Assembly: GCA_950097015.1 (NCBI GenBank)
Contig: CATNEN010000011.1
Coordinates: 4,244,501-4,308,500, forward strand
From: Macrostomum hystrix
Lineage: Eukaryota; Platyhelminthes; Macrostomidae
Direction of reading: 5' to 3'
Length of the DNA stretch: 64,000 nucleotides
Position 1 is the first letter of the stretch, and every line of letters begins with the position of its first letter. The translations under genes were made by a program, and so were the position numbers. The notes beneath the pieces are model-generated. The model searched no databases. It was not told the DNA's origin and saw only the letters and a list, made by a program, of their open reading frames with translations. This document shows positions 54,104-64,000 of this stretch, in pieces.

Positions 54104-54499
54104 CTTTTTTAAAAGTTAAACTACCAGGGGGAAATTCCCCACCCCTGACAGTTTTTGTGCTGCATCTGAACGGAACAACGCAAGCACACGAAACTCAAAA
54201 AACACGGCTAACTTTTTATTGCGCATCTTCTGAAACAAGAAACAAGTCGCCAGCTCTTCAGATCGTCGAGATATTCTATGTTTCTGGCTGAAGGACAGAT
54301 TTTTCACAAAAGCGCTAGTGCATTTCATACACTTCTTTACATGAATTAGCACGGCGCCTCAGTGCAGCCTTACCAGGCCTTCGAAATTTATCAGCATGTC
54401 ACTTAAATGTGCCTGCACTATCTCCGTCTTCGGTGGTCACCTACCTTTATATAGACGGATTTGCTGGACTTTAAGGGCTACAACAGGTGGAACTAGGCC
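54104..54499. other. Intergenic DNA, nothing recognised
   Basis: No gene or repeat supported. Confidence 0.3.
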
Positions 54500-54720
54500 A
54501 CAATGGACACCCTGACGTGAATTTCTTTACCTTCACTGATCTAGCCAAAATATTAGGCGCAGCTCATGTACAGTACACCTTCCCATAGTCTGTCCACCAA
54601 TCAGTCACCACCCAACGCTGTTAGCATTCAGGCACTGCCAAAAAAAATTAAGGGGGGACATTTCCCCCCTTGTTATAAATAGGGGTGGCAAAGTGGCTTG
54701 GTACTCCAACTGTTAACTAC
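54500..54720 (+). repeat. Dispersed repeat C, copy 1
   Basis: Matches 60165-60385 (shared blocks ACACCCTGACG, AATATTAGGCGCAGCTCA and a block containing CACCACCCAACGCTGTTAGC, a run of about 45 bases identical by eye). No coding potential or terminal structure was recognised. Confidence 0.75.
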
Positions 54721-55186
54721 TAAGTAGCTAAGTAAAAGAAAGCATATCGCATTGCGTGCATCAAACAGCAATGTTTTTACAAGAGATAAATATGACGTAA
54801 CACCTAGTCATTCAAGTCTAGGAACTTTAGCATTTAATATTAAGATAGTTAAGATAGATTAGATTAGATAGATTAAGATAGGGCTACCAAGGCAAAAGCA
54901 CGTGACAGGCTCGTATTTTAAGGACGAGTTAAAGCTAAAACTCATTGAGAAGTCGATTTTGTGATGACAAATGACATTTTTAGTTTCGATGAATTTTAAG
55001 CTATTTTTATGGCTGCAGTGTTTTTATATTTTATTATTTAATGCATCGCAAGTAGTTCTATTTTGTTTTTTGTCTTAGTTTTTTTTAAATGAAAATTCCG
55101 GCTCATTCTGTTCTATTCTGTTTGTCAAGAATCAAGAGTTATGCATCCTTCTACGAGTACTTTCATAGCTGTTGTCAGCAAGTTAG
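54721..55186. other. Intergenic DNA, AT-rich
   Basis: Contains short AGATTA/AGATAG microrepeats near 54840-54885. No gene seen. Confidence 0.35.
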
Positions 55187-56202
55187 TCAGAAATGTCGAG
55201 AGCCTAGCCCAGTCAGCCAGCGGATACTTCGCCAGGGACCCTGCTCATTGGCTCTGAGAACGCCCGCTGGCTGCAAAATTGACGAGCTGCCGTGAACAGC
55301 CTCCAGAAATGGCGTCTCCATATCGTTGCCAAGCTCGTTCAGCCGCGCCCTGAACTGACCCAAAACCTGCTCACTGTTAGCAGGAGGAGCAGCCACCGAC
55401 CTGCATCTCGGATTTCTGTCCTTAGTGTCTTTGGTGACTTCCTTCAGCTTCTTAAAGGCTGCCTGAGCTTCGGCTAAATTGTCAGAGTCCATCGCGCTGC
55501 TCAGCTGCGTGCTGGCTGTCAGAAGCGACTCCGTTGACGTCACCGAAGCCAGCTCAGAGGCGGTTTTGGACAGGGCCTCGAGGCGCAGCTGAGTTTCGCG
55601 CAGCTCCAAGCTGCACCGATCGAACCAGTCAATCCATTGTGTCAGCTCTGCCTGGCCTTGTTCAGCATATTCAGCCTCTCTACTGGCTGTAGCTAGCAAA
55701 GCCTTGCATTCTTGCTGGAATATTGTGACCGATCTAGTTAAGCTATCTACTGTACTGATGTGTTGCTCTAAAGTGCAACGATACCAACCTGAAACTTGAT
55801 TCGATCCTCACTAAAGTGCAAGTCGCACAGATGCCGGTCGCAGTGTTTGCACAGGCTGAGCGCTGGCCGCAGGCAGTTTTGTCCGTGTTCCAAATCAGCC
55901 TGACAAGTAGCTTTTTGAATGCGAATCAACTTGTCGATAACGTCACGCAGCTCCGAGTTTTCAGTTGGTCTGCCAGCAAGACGATCTCGACAAATCGGGC
56001 ATAGAGGGTCAGCCGAAGCTGCCTGCAGATTTTGGTAGCAGACTCTGCAGAGAGAGTGGTGCCGCGAGCACACGAAGCAGGGGTCCTTGTAGGTGTTCAG
56101 ACACACCGCGCACTCAAGCCCAGTCTCGAGGGCCTGGCTAGCCTGAGCTCTGGAGACTGTTGCACTTTGAGTTCGCCTGTCTGTCAAAGTTAAATTGGTC
56201 AT
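55187..56202 (-). CDS. RING/B-box/coiled-coil (TRIM-like) protein, two exons
   Basis: Minus-strand exons 56202-55789 and 55714-55187 (74-bp intron, GTTGGT donor, AATATTCCAG acceptor, phase 0) give 313 residues. The RING starts Cys-Ala-Val-Cys at residue 31 and has all C3HC4 positions (Cys-Ser-Arg-His-His-Ser-Leu-Cys ... Cys-Pro-Ile-Cys). The B-box follows (Cys-Lys-His-Cys-Asp-x2-Leu-Cys-Asp-Leu-His). The second exon is a coiled coil with the family Trp and Glu/Gln-rich heptads, then a Pro/Ser-rich tail. Unlike the genes at 49921 and 56840 it has no separate start exon; the ATG is in the RING exon. It probably acts as an E3 ubiquitin ligase; the substrate is unknown. It is divergent from the plus-strand gene starting at 56840, about 640 bp away. 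Confidence 0.8.
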
Positions 56203-56839
56203 CTCAACATCTCAATCTACTGACAAGGTAGTTGTAGTGAGGGTCACTAATATACCTTCATAGCTGTCAATGTCAAGGAACAGCATTGCTATTAAAAAAT
56301 GCTATTGCTAATAAAGGATTAAAGTGAAAGCAGTTGCCATGCAAGTCTTAGAACATACCTGCCCGAGTGTAGTTCTCTGCTGCTCTAAACTGATTCATTG
56401 CTATACTTTGGATTCTACATAAAGCGTTATAAGGTGCTAGTCTGCGAAAGCTTCCATTGAATAGATACAGTATATAGACGGGCTGTACAGGAGTCCTATC
56501 TAAGTCTAGGTTCCGCATGTGGAATGACGCACTTTCATAGACTGAGCGTACAGTGAGCCTATTTTTAGCGGCAAAAGCGCGCCAACTCCGTCCATTCTAA
56601 CCGTCTCTGGCCGCCATGTACACTGCGAAAACGAAAACTCAATTTGTACAGCAACGTACAACTCGTAGAAACCGGAATCAGGGAGAGAAACGGACAGGAG
56701 AAGACTGTCCTAAAATCCTTAGCCAAAATTGTCATAAAAGCAGCGGGTGGAGGACTTCTGTGGACCTAACGCGGCCGAAATTCTCAAAGCACACGAAGTA
56801 ATATCGAATGACAAACTATAAGTAACAAGCTGAACCGAT
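56203..56839. other. Shared upstream region of two divergent RING/B-box genes
   Basis: Lies between the starts at 56202 (minus) and 56840 (plus) and could be a bidirectional promoter. A 61-codon frame on the plus strand (56616-56801) has no recognisable domain. No TATA box could be fixed. Confidence 0.4.
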
Positions 56840-59800
56840 ATGGGTACCCAAGGTGAGTCAATATCGAAGCCTGGTCATTTTTGCTGCTAAATATGGGTTT
56901 TAGTTCAGCAGCTAAGATCCTAGTTCAAAAGATGGGATTCTAGTTATACAGATGGGACTCTAGTTAGACAGATGGGATTCTAGTCATACAGATGGGACTC
57001 TAGTTAGACAGATGGGACTCTAGTTAGACAGATGGGACTCTAGTTAGACAGATGGGACTCTAGTTAGACAGATGGGACTCTAGTTAGACAGATGGGACTC
57101 TAGTTAGACAGATGGGACTCTAGTTAGACAGATGGGATTCTAGTTATACAGATGGGATTCTAGTCATACAGATGGGACTCTAGTTATACAGATGGGACTC
57201 TAGTCATACAGATGGGATTCTAGTCATACAGATGGGACTCTAGTTAGACAGATGGGACTCTAGTTAGACAGATGGGACTCTAGTTAGACAGATGGGATTC
57301 TAGTTATACAGATGGGATTCTAGTCATACAGATGGGACTCTAGTCATACAGATGGGACTCTAGTCATACAGATGGGACTCTAGTTAGACGGATGGGACTC
57401 TAGTTAGACAGATGGGATTCTAGTTATACAGATGGGATTCTAGTCATACAGATGGGACTCTAGTTATACAGATGGGACTCTAGTCATACAGATGGGACTC
57501 TAGTTAGACGGATGGGATTCTAGTTAGACAGATGGGATTCTAGTTTTACAGATTGGATTCTAGCTAGACAGATAGGATTCTAGTCATACAGATGGGATTC
57601 TAGTTTTACAGATAGGATTCTAGCTAGACAGATGGGATTCTAGCTAGACAGATGGGATTCTAGTTATACAGATGGGATTCTAGTTATACAGATGGGATTC
57701 TAGTCATACAGATGGGATTCTAGTTAGACAGATGGGATTCTAGTTTTACAGATAGGATTCTAGCTAGACAGATGGGATTCTAGTTTTACAGATGGGATTC
57801 TAGTTTTACAGATAGGATTCTAGCTAGACAGATGGGATTCTAGTTATACAGATGAGATTCTAGTCATACAGATGGGATTCTAGTTATACAGATGGGATTC
57901 TAGTTAGACAGATGGGATTCTAGTTATACAGATGGGATTCTAGTTAGACAGATGGGATTCTAGTTATACAGATGAGATTCTAGTCATACAGATGGGATTC
58001 TAGTTAGACAGATGGGATTCTAGTTATACAGATGGGATTCTAGCTAGACAGGTTGGATTCTAGCTAGACAGATGGGATTCTACTTATACAGATGGGATTC
58101 TAGTTGTACAGATGGGATTCTAGTTAGACAGGTTGGATTCAAGTTTGAAAACTGGGATTCTAGTTAGACAGATGGGATTCTAGTTATACAGATGGGATTC
58201 TAGTTCAAAAAATGGGATTCTAGTTCAAAAAATGGGATTCTAGTTCGAAAAGTGGGATTCTAGTTAGCAATTTTTTTCTACTTAGACTCATGTATTGTTA
58301 GATAGACCAAGAAGTGTTTGTTAACAATAACGAATATATATTTTTTCTCGCATTCAACTAAAAACATGCAGTGGAGAGCGCAGACATTGAGCTGACGTGT
58401 CCCGTGTGTCTGGAACAGTTCGAGGATCCCTGCTTTGTGTGCAAGAATCACCACACATTGTGCCGCGCGTGCTATTCCAACATCGAGAAAGTTCCAACTA
58501 CTCGCAGATGCCCGGAGTGCCGCGAGAGGCTTCAACGACCCGTGGAAAACTCCCAGATGCGTCGCCTAATTGAGGCCAGCAAAGTGCAGGCGCTGTACCG
58601 AGGCCCCAGGTGTCAGGTGGCCGGTGACTGCGATGAGTCTTTGGTCATCCTGTGTGAGCACTGCGACCAAAAAATGTGCATTCTGCACTATAGTGCGCAT
58701 GAAGAGGATATAAAGGTAATGCAACTGTGAATAACCTGCAACTCTGTTGGGGTTGTAGCCTAGCGGTTAGAGCGTTGAAGGTTGGGGATTCGATTCTTAA
58801 CTCTACTGGAACGATTTGTGTCCTTTAGCAAGACACTTAACTCTGCGCGCTTCAGTTCACCCAGCTGTTAAATGTGTACAAGCGTCAGTTAGGGTAGTTA
58901 AGGGTGTGGCGTCCCCCCAGTCCATGAACTGAACAGCTGTACGCAGCCTTCAGATGCGCCGCGCAATAGCTGCGGCTGTGTTGTAGGCTGCACAACTGGT
59001 CTAATTACTGCAGGTGTGATCTATTATTATTATTACTGCCCTGTAAAACTGGTAAGATATACCAGCACAAAATAATTCTTTCACTTGGGAAATAATTCAA
59101 GACTTCACTTAAGTTCACTTGCAGTTGCTTCCAAATCTAAAATAAATTTGTTGAGCCAGATTTATTTTCGATTCTGCCCACTACATGACTTTTTGGACAC
59201 AATTTATAAAAGAAGTACTCAGGCTTGCTGTTGAAAGCCGCCACAGACTCGGGCAAGTAAAAAGTTCTGAGTCAGTCATGAAACCGCTTCAGACTGAATT
59301 CCGGTCGCTACTGGCCCTGGCTGACGAGTCGGCCAAGCAGTCGGAGAAGCGAAGACGAGTTGCTGCTGAGTGGAACGACTTCCTTGAGCACTGCTTCGTC
59401 CAGCTTCGAGACCGCTATCGTGAACGACTGGAGCGCTCTTTACCAGCATCCGCGCTGGAAAACGAGCTGCGAAATTGTGCTGCTGATATGCGAGCCGCAA
59501 TCAACTCTGACAACCTGCGAGCTGCCGACAAAGCCTCAGGGAGACTCAAAGCGCTGTCCAAACGATCGCGAACGGATGAGGATCAGCGACAGATTATCGC
59601 AGAGCCAAAGTTGGAGATGCTTTCACCTGCGATGCTGGAAACAATGTCCGCTGTGCTAGATGAAATCGAGCGAGCTTATCTCGACCGGGCGTGGGGTCTG
59701 ACGGAGAGGCTGTGCATTTTTAAGGTTGTCAGCGCCAAAGTGTCGAATGGCAAGGAGTTTCTCAAAATAAAGGAAAACAGCTGCCGCGTTGCTTACGAAA

Positions 59801-60701
59801 TGCCAGGCCACGGCGATCAGTACTCTCAGTACGAGGTGTTGTCCGCCTGCGCTATACCTAGTCGATCATCCAATGAAATCATCATTCGATTCGACTTTGA
59901 GAAGACTTTCGACTACAGCATCAGAGCAGAGTACAATGGTCGTTCGATTCTGGTGAAGTTTCTATCTCAGAGAATTGTTGAAATCCCAATTTACCTGCAG
60001 TTCAAGTGGAAAGAGGCGATCGGATCGCCGGGCACAAGGGTGTCTTTGAGGAGCAAGGTCCTGCACCTGAGCGCTTCCATCAGAGCGGATGACCTACTTA
60101 ATCAAGGAGAATACATAGAAGAAACTGACTTCGCGCGTAAGTAAATTTGTTTATGTTTCTGGCCTCTATAGACACCCTGACGCAAATGTCTCTAATTTCA
60201 CTGATCAAGCCTAAATATTAGGCGCAGCTCAACCACAGTATACACCATCGCCTAGTCTGTCAACCAATCAGTCACCACCCAACGCTGTTAGCATTCAGGC
60301 GCTGCTAAAAAAATTTCCAGGGGGCCCCCTTGGAATAAAAACGGGCGGCACAATGGCTTGGTCGTTCTAATGTTAAAACGAGGTCCTTGAACTTAGAATT
60401 ATTCGTTCTTTGTTTTGCGGTACTGACTGTTTTCCGACAAAGTTACGCTTTTATAAAATGCGATTGGCACAGATTGGCAGTGCTTGTTTGTAGAAAAAGT
60501 GTACAGTAAAATGTGGCGCCAACGCTGATTCTAACCCTTACAGTGCTGGACGGAACCAAAGCGACTATTGGCAGCATCCGCGTGTCCACGAACTTACCAA
60601 AAGTTCTTCAGAACGTACAGCAAGAGCTGTCCCCGGATGAAATCTCTGCTATTGAAGACATTAGACAAGTTATCGACGGCCAACTAGTTGAAGACTCGTG
60701 A
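56840..60701 (+). CDS. RING/B-box/coiled-coil protein fused to an RPGRIP1-type C2 domain
   Basis: Four exons: 56840-56852 (ATG, GTGAGT donor, phase 1), 58372-58715 (after AAAACATGCAG; GTAATG donor), 59293-60136 (after CCGCTTCAG; GTAAGT donor, phase 1) and 60544-60701 (after CTAACCCTTACAG). The frame is continuous for 452 residues. Residues 14-54 form a C3HC4 RING (Cys-x2-Cys ... Asn-His-His-Thr-Leu-Cys ... Cys-Pro-Glu-Cys); a B-box ends near 115. Residues about 120-215 form the coiled coil shared with its neighbours. From about 235 to the end it resembles the C-terminal C2 domain of RPGRIP1/RPGRIP1L: Phe-Asp-Phe-x-Lys-x-Phe-Asp-Tyr-Ser, a Phe-Leu-Ser-Gln core, then Gly-Ser-Ile-Arg-Val-Ser ... 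Leu. A ubiquitin-ligase module with a cilium-type protein-binding domain is the inferred architecture. The first intron contains a 67-unit minisatellite, the second a SINE, the third a dispersed repeat. Confidence 0.78.
56925..58268 (+). repeat. 20-bp minisatellite inside an intron
   Basis: About 67 units of the GGGATTCTAGTTATACAGAT motif, the same family as 20034-20535 and 32270-32811. The first 30 or so units are mainly GGGACTCTAGTTAGACAGAT, later ones GGGATTCTAG forms, and the last three again TTCAAAAAA/TTCGAAAAG. It fills most of the first intron of the fusion gene. Confidence 0.93.
58741..59037 (+). repeat. tRNA-derived SINE, family B
   Basis: The head reads GTAGCCTAGCGGTTAGAGCG (box A) and GGGGATTCGATTC (box B). 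A GTGTCCTTTAGCAAGACACTTAAC block follows, of a kind widespread in animal SINEs, then CCCAGTCCATGAACTGAACAGC and a final (ATT)n tail. It lies in the second intron of the fusion gene. Tail fragments of the family occur at 50575 and 53258. Confidence 0.8.
60165..60385 (+). repeat. Dispersed repeat C, copy 2
   Basis: Same orientation and about 80% identical by eye to 54500-54720. It lies in the third intron of the fusion gene, directly after the exon ending at 60136. Confidence 0.75.
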
Positions 60702-60886
60702 AGCTTTTTTGGCCGTCTGCGAGATATAAACCCCTTTAATTACCACAGGAGCCATGGGCTACTTAACGGCATTAGACCTTTATCAGCCGTCTGATTTTTT
60801 GTTATAACGGTGTCAGATAATTATTTAAAAAATTTTGTCAATGACAGCTTGATTCAAAGATAACAGCTTAGTGCAGTCTTGATTCG

Positions 60887-60892
60887 AATAAA
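60887..60892 (+). terminator. Poly(A) signal candidate of the fusion gene
   Basis: AATAAA about 190 bp after the stop codon in AT-rich DNA; the first canonical hexamer downstream. Confidence 0.45.
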
Positions 60893-62514
60893 CAATTAAG
60901 GTTCAATTATGAGTGAGCTATGCTCAAGCTATGTACGCATACGTTATGATTGACATATTTTATGATTGTCAAGAATTTAGTAGCTAATAGTAGTATTCCT
61001 TTGATTTTGCGTTCGGTTATGCAAAGATTTTTTTGTGAAGCCCTAACATTCAATACTAAGTAATGGAACTAGTAACTATATTTAGTAAGCTTTGAACGGA
61101 ATTTAGGAAGCGTGATGTGCATGAAGCTTAAAACTTGAGTTTTATTATTTTATAGACTGATATTGCAATTTTTATTTTAAATTCTAGTCATTTTTTCTGC
61201 TTGACGGAATTACGTGCCATAATTGTTCACTTTTATTTGACAGATGTCCATTACACATTCCATAAGCCCGATAGCTTGGAGTTTTTGGTCTAAACATAAC
61301 TTTTTTGTTTTACTTTTATCCGACTTGCCTGACATCATAAAAAAAATCCCTCGAACTGACGATCCACAGAAACCTCAAACATGATGTTCTTTATTTCCTC
61401 GATTTAAAAAAAATTACATTTTAATCGATCGATAATTATTTTTAATGCTTTTAGAGGTTTTCCAGACCTTCTGGCTTCAATGACAAAACTAATCGTTTTG
61501 CGTTGAAATTATATTGCAAATCTATATTTGTTAAAAATAAATAAATATGTACGGTATAATCAATACAATATAAGCAACAATTATAGCCGACCTGGCTGCC
61601 TAATTAAATTTTGTGAGCAGAACTTGTGTGATGAAATTTGTCGTTTTTGGCACCAGACTCCGATGAGAATCGTTGAATATCTAGACTCTGTAGATGTCTT
61701 GTGATTCTAGAAATCGTTTCATCGGATAGAGCGGAAATTTCTAGCCCGTATTCAGGATTTTCATGGAAATGAGGGTATTTGAATTACTTTAGTTTTCAAT
61801 GATAGCACGAAAATGTATTATTAGGAGTAAACATTAAGCCAGAGTACATCTCTTTATAAATGAATTTGCTGCTTCCCATTGCAATATGCCGGTTTAGTTA
61901 GCAGCTTTTACAATTATCAATTATTTATTTCCTTAACTTTCAGCGCTTACAGAACACATGGTTGCAAGAATATCACATGAGTTCAGAAAAGTCACACAAT
62001 TCGAGCGTAGTTATCACACGTGAAGTCGTAACTTGATCAGAATGATCAAGAGCAACAGTCGAAAATGAGAGCGTATTAAAATAACAATATCCAGAAATTT
62101 GACGTTACTTTATTTTTTAAACAACTAAATACGCTTGTCTTAACTTCCGAAAAATCCTAAAAAACTAGAGAATCACATGATAAATGAAAAGCGAAAAACA
62201 TAATAGAAAAAAGAAAGTTCTCCCAATATCTCATAAACTGCGATGTGATTCTCGTTAAATAGTACGGGAGTATTAAAATGGATAGATAAAACTCTGTCAG
62301 CACTCCAGGTGCCTGAAGTAGCACGTCGAATTCAGACATTTTTTGTTTTCTAAAAGTACATATGATAATCTAAAAACAATAGCTAAAACTCTTTCATAAT
62401 TCATATTTATGTATATAGTTCGTGCCAGACGTTACATCAAAGTGAACTAACTAATTTAGTAACACTTTTGTACATAATAGTCGATAACTTTTGAGTCTCC
62501 ACGAGTGTCTATGT
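60893..62514. other. Convergent intergenic region, AT-rich
   Basis: Lies between the 3' ends of the plus-strand fusion gene and the minus-strand RPGRIP1L-like gene. No open frame is supported. It contains the dispersed repeat at 61601-61790. Confidence 0.45.
61601..61790 (-). repeat. Dispersed repeat D, inverse partner of 40510-40690
   Basis: Read in inverse orientation it matches the single-copy-looking DNA after the second satellite array. Shared blocks include TTGTGAGCAGAA, ACCAGAC...CCGA(T/C)GAGAATCGT and TTTCATCGGATAGA(G/C)CGGAAATTT, ending in GGATTTTCATGG. Both copies seem non-coding. Confidence 0.65.
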
Positions 62515-64000
62515 CTACTTGACGAACTTGACAGACGGTTTCTTGGAATCTGGGAGCTCGTTGTAGACCTCCAGGAGCAGGCTGGGCAGGTTCATGCTGA
62601 TCTTGATGCTACCCACTTGATCGTCGTTCAGCATTACTAGAAATTCATTTTGGCTATTAAGTAATTTTCTGAAGATCAGAAAAAATCAGTAAAATGTTTG
62701 CCCTGGCATGGTTTTCAGTATCTCAAATATCTTAAACGGTCTAACTAAAGACTATTACTGTTATCAACAGAAGCAGGAAAACGATTACGTACACGGAAAA
62801 CTCTCTTCGCGGATGTCATTGCCGCGTGCGATTCTACCATCCAGATCGACAACGGCTCGGCCAAGGTCCATATAGAAGTCGCTGTCGGGGTCCGATGGCT
62901 CGCACACCACTGTGAATGCAATCTCAATGTGCTCGCTTTGAAGGAGCAATGCGGCCAGCAACTTGCGCTTCTCATAGCTGCTACCGAAGCTGTAATCAAA
63001 TGGCCTCTTAAAGTTGTAGCTCAGGCTGAACTCCTTGGGTCGCGATCGACCGGGTCTGGGAGTTGGCAGAGAGTTTGGTGTTTCAGTTTCATCGTTAGGA
63101 AAACCTGGCAGCTGGAAGGACACGTAGCACTTCGTATCATCGAGGTCTGGATTCTTCAAAGTCTGGCAGGTCTCATTGAACTGCACGCTGAATATCTGGA
63201 CTGTGCAGGTCTCCAAGGAGACCTGTCCGGTGGCCGTCAGCATCAGCTGATCGCCGTGACTGCTCTCCGTCACCACACCGTCAGAGTCCTCAGCCTCTGG
63301 CGCTAGATTTTCAGTCTGGTCGTAGTCGTCCTCGTACTCTGCTTCTTCTTCTTCTGCATCCGCTTCTTGATGGCCCGTTTCTGGCTCGTCGTAGTCGTCA
63401 TCTTGCGACTGCAGGACTTGGTTGTTTCTGGCGGCACTTGCAGCTGAAGAAAAGGACAGCATACCCTCATCGGGGTAAACAAAATGCTTAGTTTACTAAA
63501 AAAATTCTAAAATAGTTTTGAGATGAATAAGTCCGCACTCACCGAAGGCCCCGTTGCGTGCATCATGCGTATCGGTTATACTAGTGACACTCTCGGTGAC
63601 CGAAGCTACAATTTGACAATAGAAGACAATAGTTCACGTTTAGACATCCAAGTCAACTTTAAGGCAGAAGTGCTTGAATTATTATTGAAATTCTCTGCCC
63701 TCGTACCATCCATCAGTGTGCTAACGCGTGTCTGGCTAGCCTGGGTGTCACCGGCACCACCGCTGCCGCCGACTCCAAGACGTCGCTCTGCGGCAGCGGC
63801 TGCTAGCACAGCTGCTGGCGGTTGACGCCGATGTGGTGGCTGCGGTGTTTCAGAAGTCTGAAGCTGTAATTATTTAGACACTAATTAGCGTTGTTTATGA
63901 AGTCGCATCATCGAAAATCCAGCCACGAGGGGGGTGAATGCTGGGTATTCAGTTAAGGATATTTAACAAACCTGGCTCTCTCCTGCCAAAGATCCTGATC
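62515..64000 (-). CDS. RPGRIP1L: RPGRIP1L-like protein, C-terminal part (gene continues beyond the window)
   Basis: Minus-strand exons: from beyond the window to 63972 (GTTTGT donor), 63863-63707, 63605-63543, 63443-62793 and 62636-62515 (stop 62517-62515). All phases agree. After a low-complexity Ala/Pro/Gly part comes an acidic stretch (about 63390-63300, Asp/Glu/Tyr-rich), as found before the last domain of RPGRIP1 proteins. The last about 190 residues form a C2-like domain: Glu-Thr-Glu-Thr-Pro-x-Ser-Leu, Phe-Lys-Arg-Pro-Phe-Asp-Tyr-Ser, Phe-Thr-Val-Val-x-Glu-Pro, Asp-Leu-Gly-x-Ala-x-Val-Asp-Leu, then Gly-Ser-Ile-Lys-Ile-Ser-Met. RPGRIP1L acts at the ciliary transition zone, where this domain binds RPGR-type partners. 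RPGRIP1 versus RPGRIP1L cannot be settled from the tail; the latter is the usual invertebrate form. Confidence 0.75.

Noticed and set aside
55766-55788. A 23-nt GT...AG stretch that would act as an ultra-short intron in the two-exon RING/B-box gene.
   Set aside because: A 74-bp intron ending at AATATTCCAG (55715-55788) keeps the frame too and places the next exon at exactly the family-conserved position; a 23-nt intron is not needed.
58741-58810. A possible tRNA gene.
   Set aside because: Box A and box B-like strings are present, but the sequence continues into a SINE body with an (ATT)n tail, so it is a tRNA-derived SINE.
63523-63825. A 100-codon plus-strand frame over the RPGRIP1L-like exons.
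   Set aside because: The minus strand here has three exons with matching phases and good splice sites; the plus frame is its shadow.

Overview
The window looks like nuclear DNA of an invertebrate animal. Genes have GT-AG introns and domains found in animals (RING/B-box/coiled-coil proteins, an RPGRIP1-type C2 domain, a Ly6/uPAR-like GPI-anchored protein). Gene-poor DNA is AT-rich, while the retroelement coding regions are GC-rich. Retroelements, SINEs and minisatellites fill most of the sequence. A free-living flatworm or another lophotrochozoan would fit, but that is inference; no species marker is visible.

Layout. (1) 0-9.1 kb: LINE relics, a tRNA-derived SINE, a decayed host gene, then a full-length LINE (97-bp 5' monomers, ORF1, ORF2 with endonuclease, RT and RNase H) disabled by two frameshifts. 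(2) 9.1-13.4 kb: mostly non-coding, with a clean solo LTR (4-bp target duplication) and one exon of a RING/B-box-family coiled coil. (3) 13.4-20 kb: a minus-strand Ty3/gypsy relic interrupted by a younger, apparently intact plus-strand gypsy element (identical 200-bp LTRs, GCGC target duplication, gag and pol joined by a GGGAAAC -1 frameshift signal). (4) 18.75-40.5 kb: a tandem segmental duplication. Each copy holds an LTR piece, the gypsy relic, a 20-bp minisatellite, a SINE piece, a two-exon gene for a secreted GPI-anchored Ly6-like protein with a 21-bp coding VNTR, a 23-bp minisatellite and an 18/19-bp satellite. The first satellite array is 4.9 kb with a 2301-bp higher-order repeat. (5) 41-43 kb: a 27-bp minisatellite split by a LINE, and a broken RING/B-box gene. 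(6) 43.06-49.36 kb: an intact-looking BEL/Pao retrotransposon (259-bp LTRs, GTGTC target duplication, one 1827-codon gag-pol frame). (7) 49.9-64 kb: a cluster of RING/B-box/coiled-coil genes and relics, one of them fused to an RPGRIP1-type C2 domain, converging on the 3' end of an RPGRIP1L-like gene.

The two most notable biological signals follow. First, the duplicated Ly6/mucin-like genes differ almost only at amino-acid-changing positions, while their intron and flanks are nearly identical; their VNTRs differ by 36 in-frame units. Second, a TRIM-like gene carries a C-terminal RPGRIP1-type C2 domain with the same final intron position and phase as the bona fide RPGRIP1L-like gene 2 kb away. 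All exon models come from reading splice signals and frame by eye and have no transcript support.
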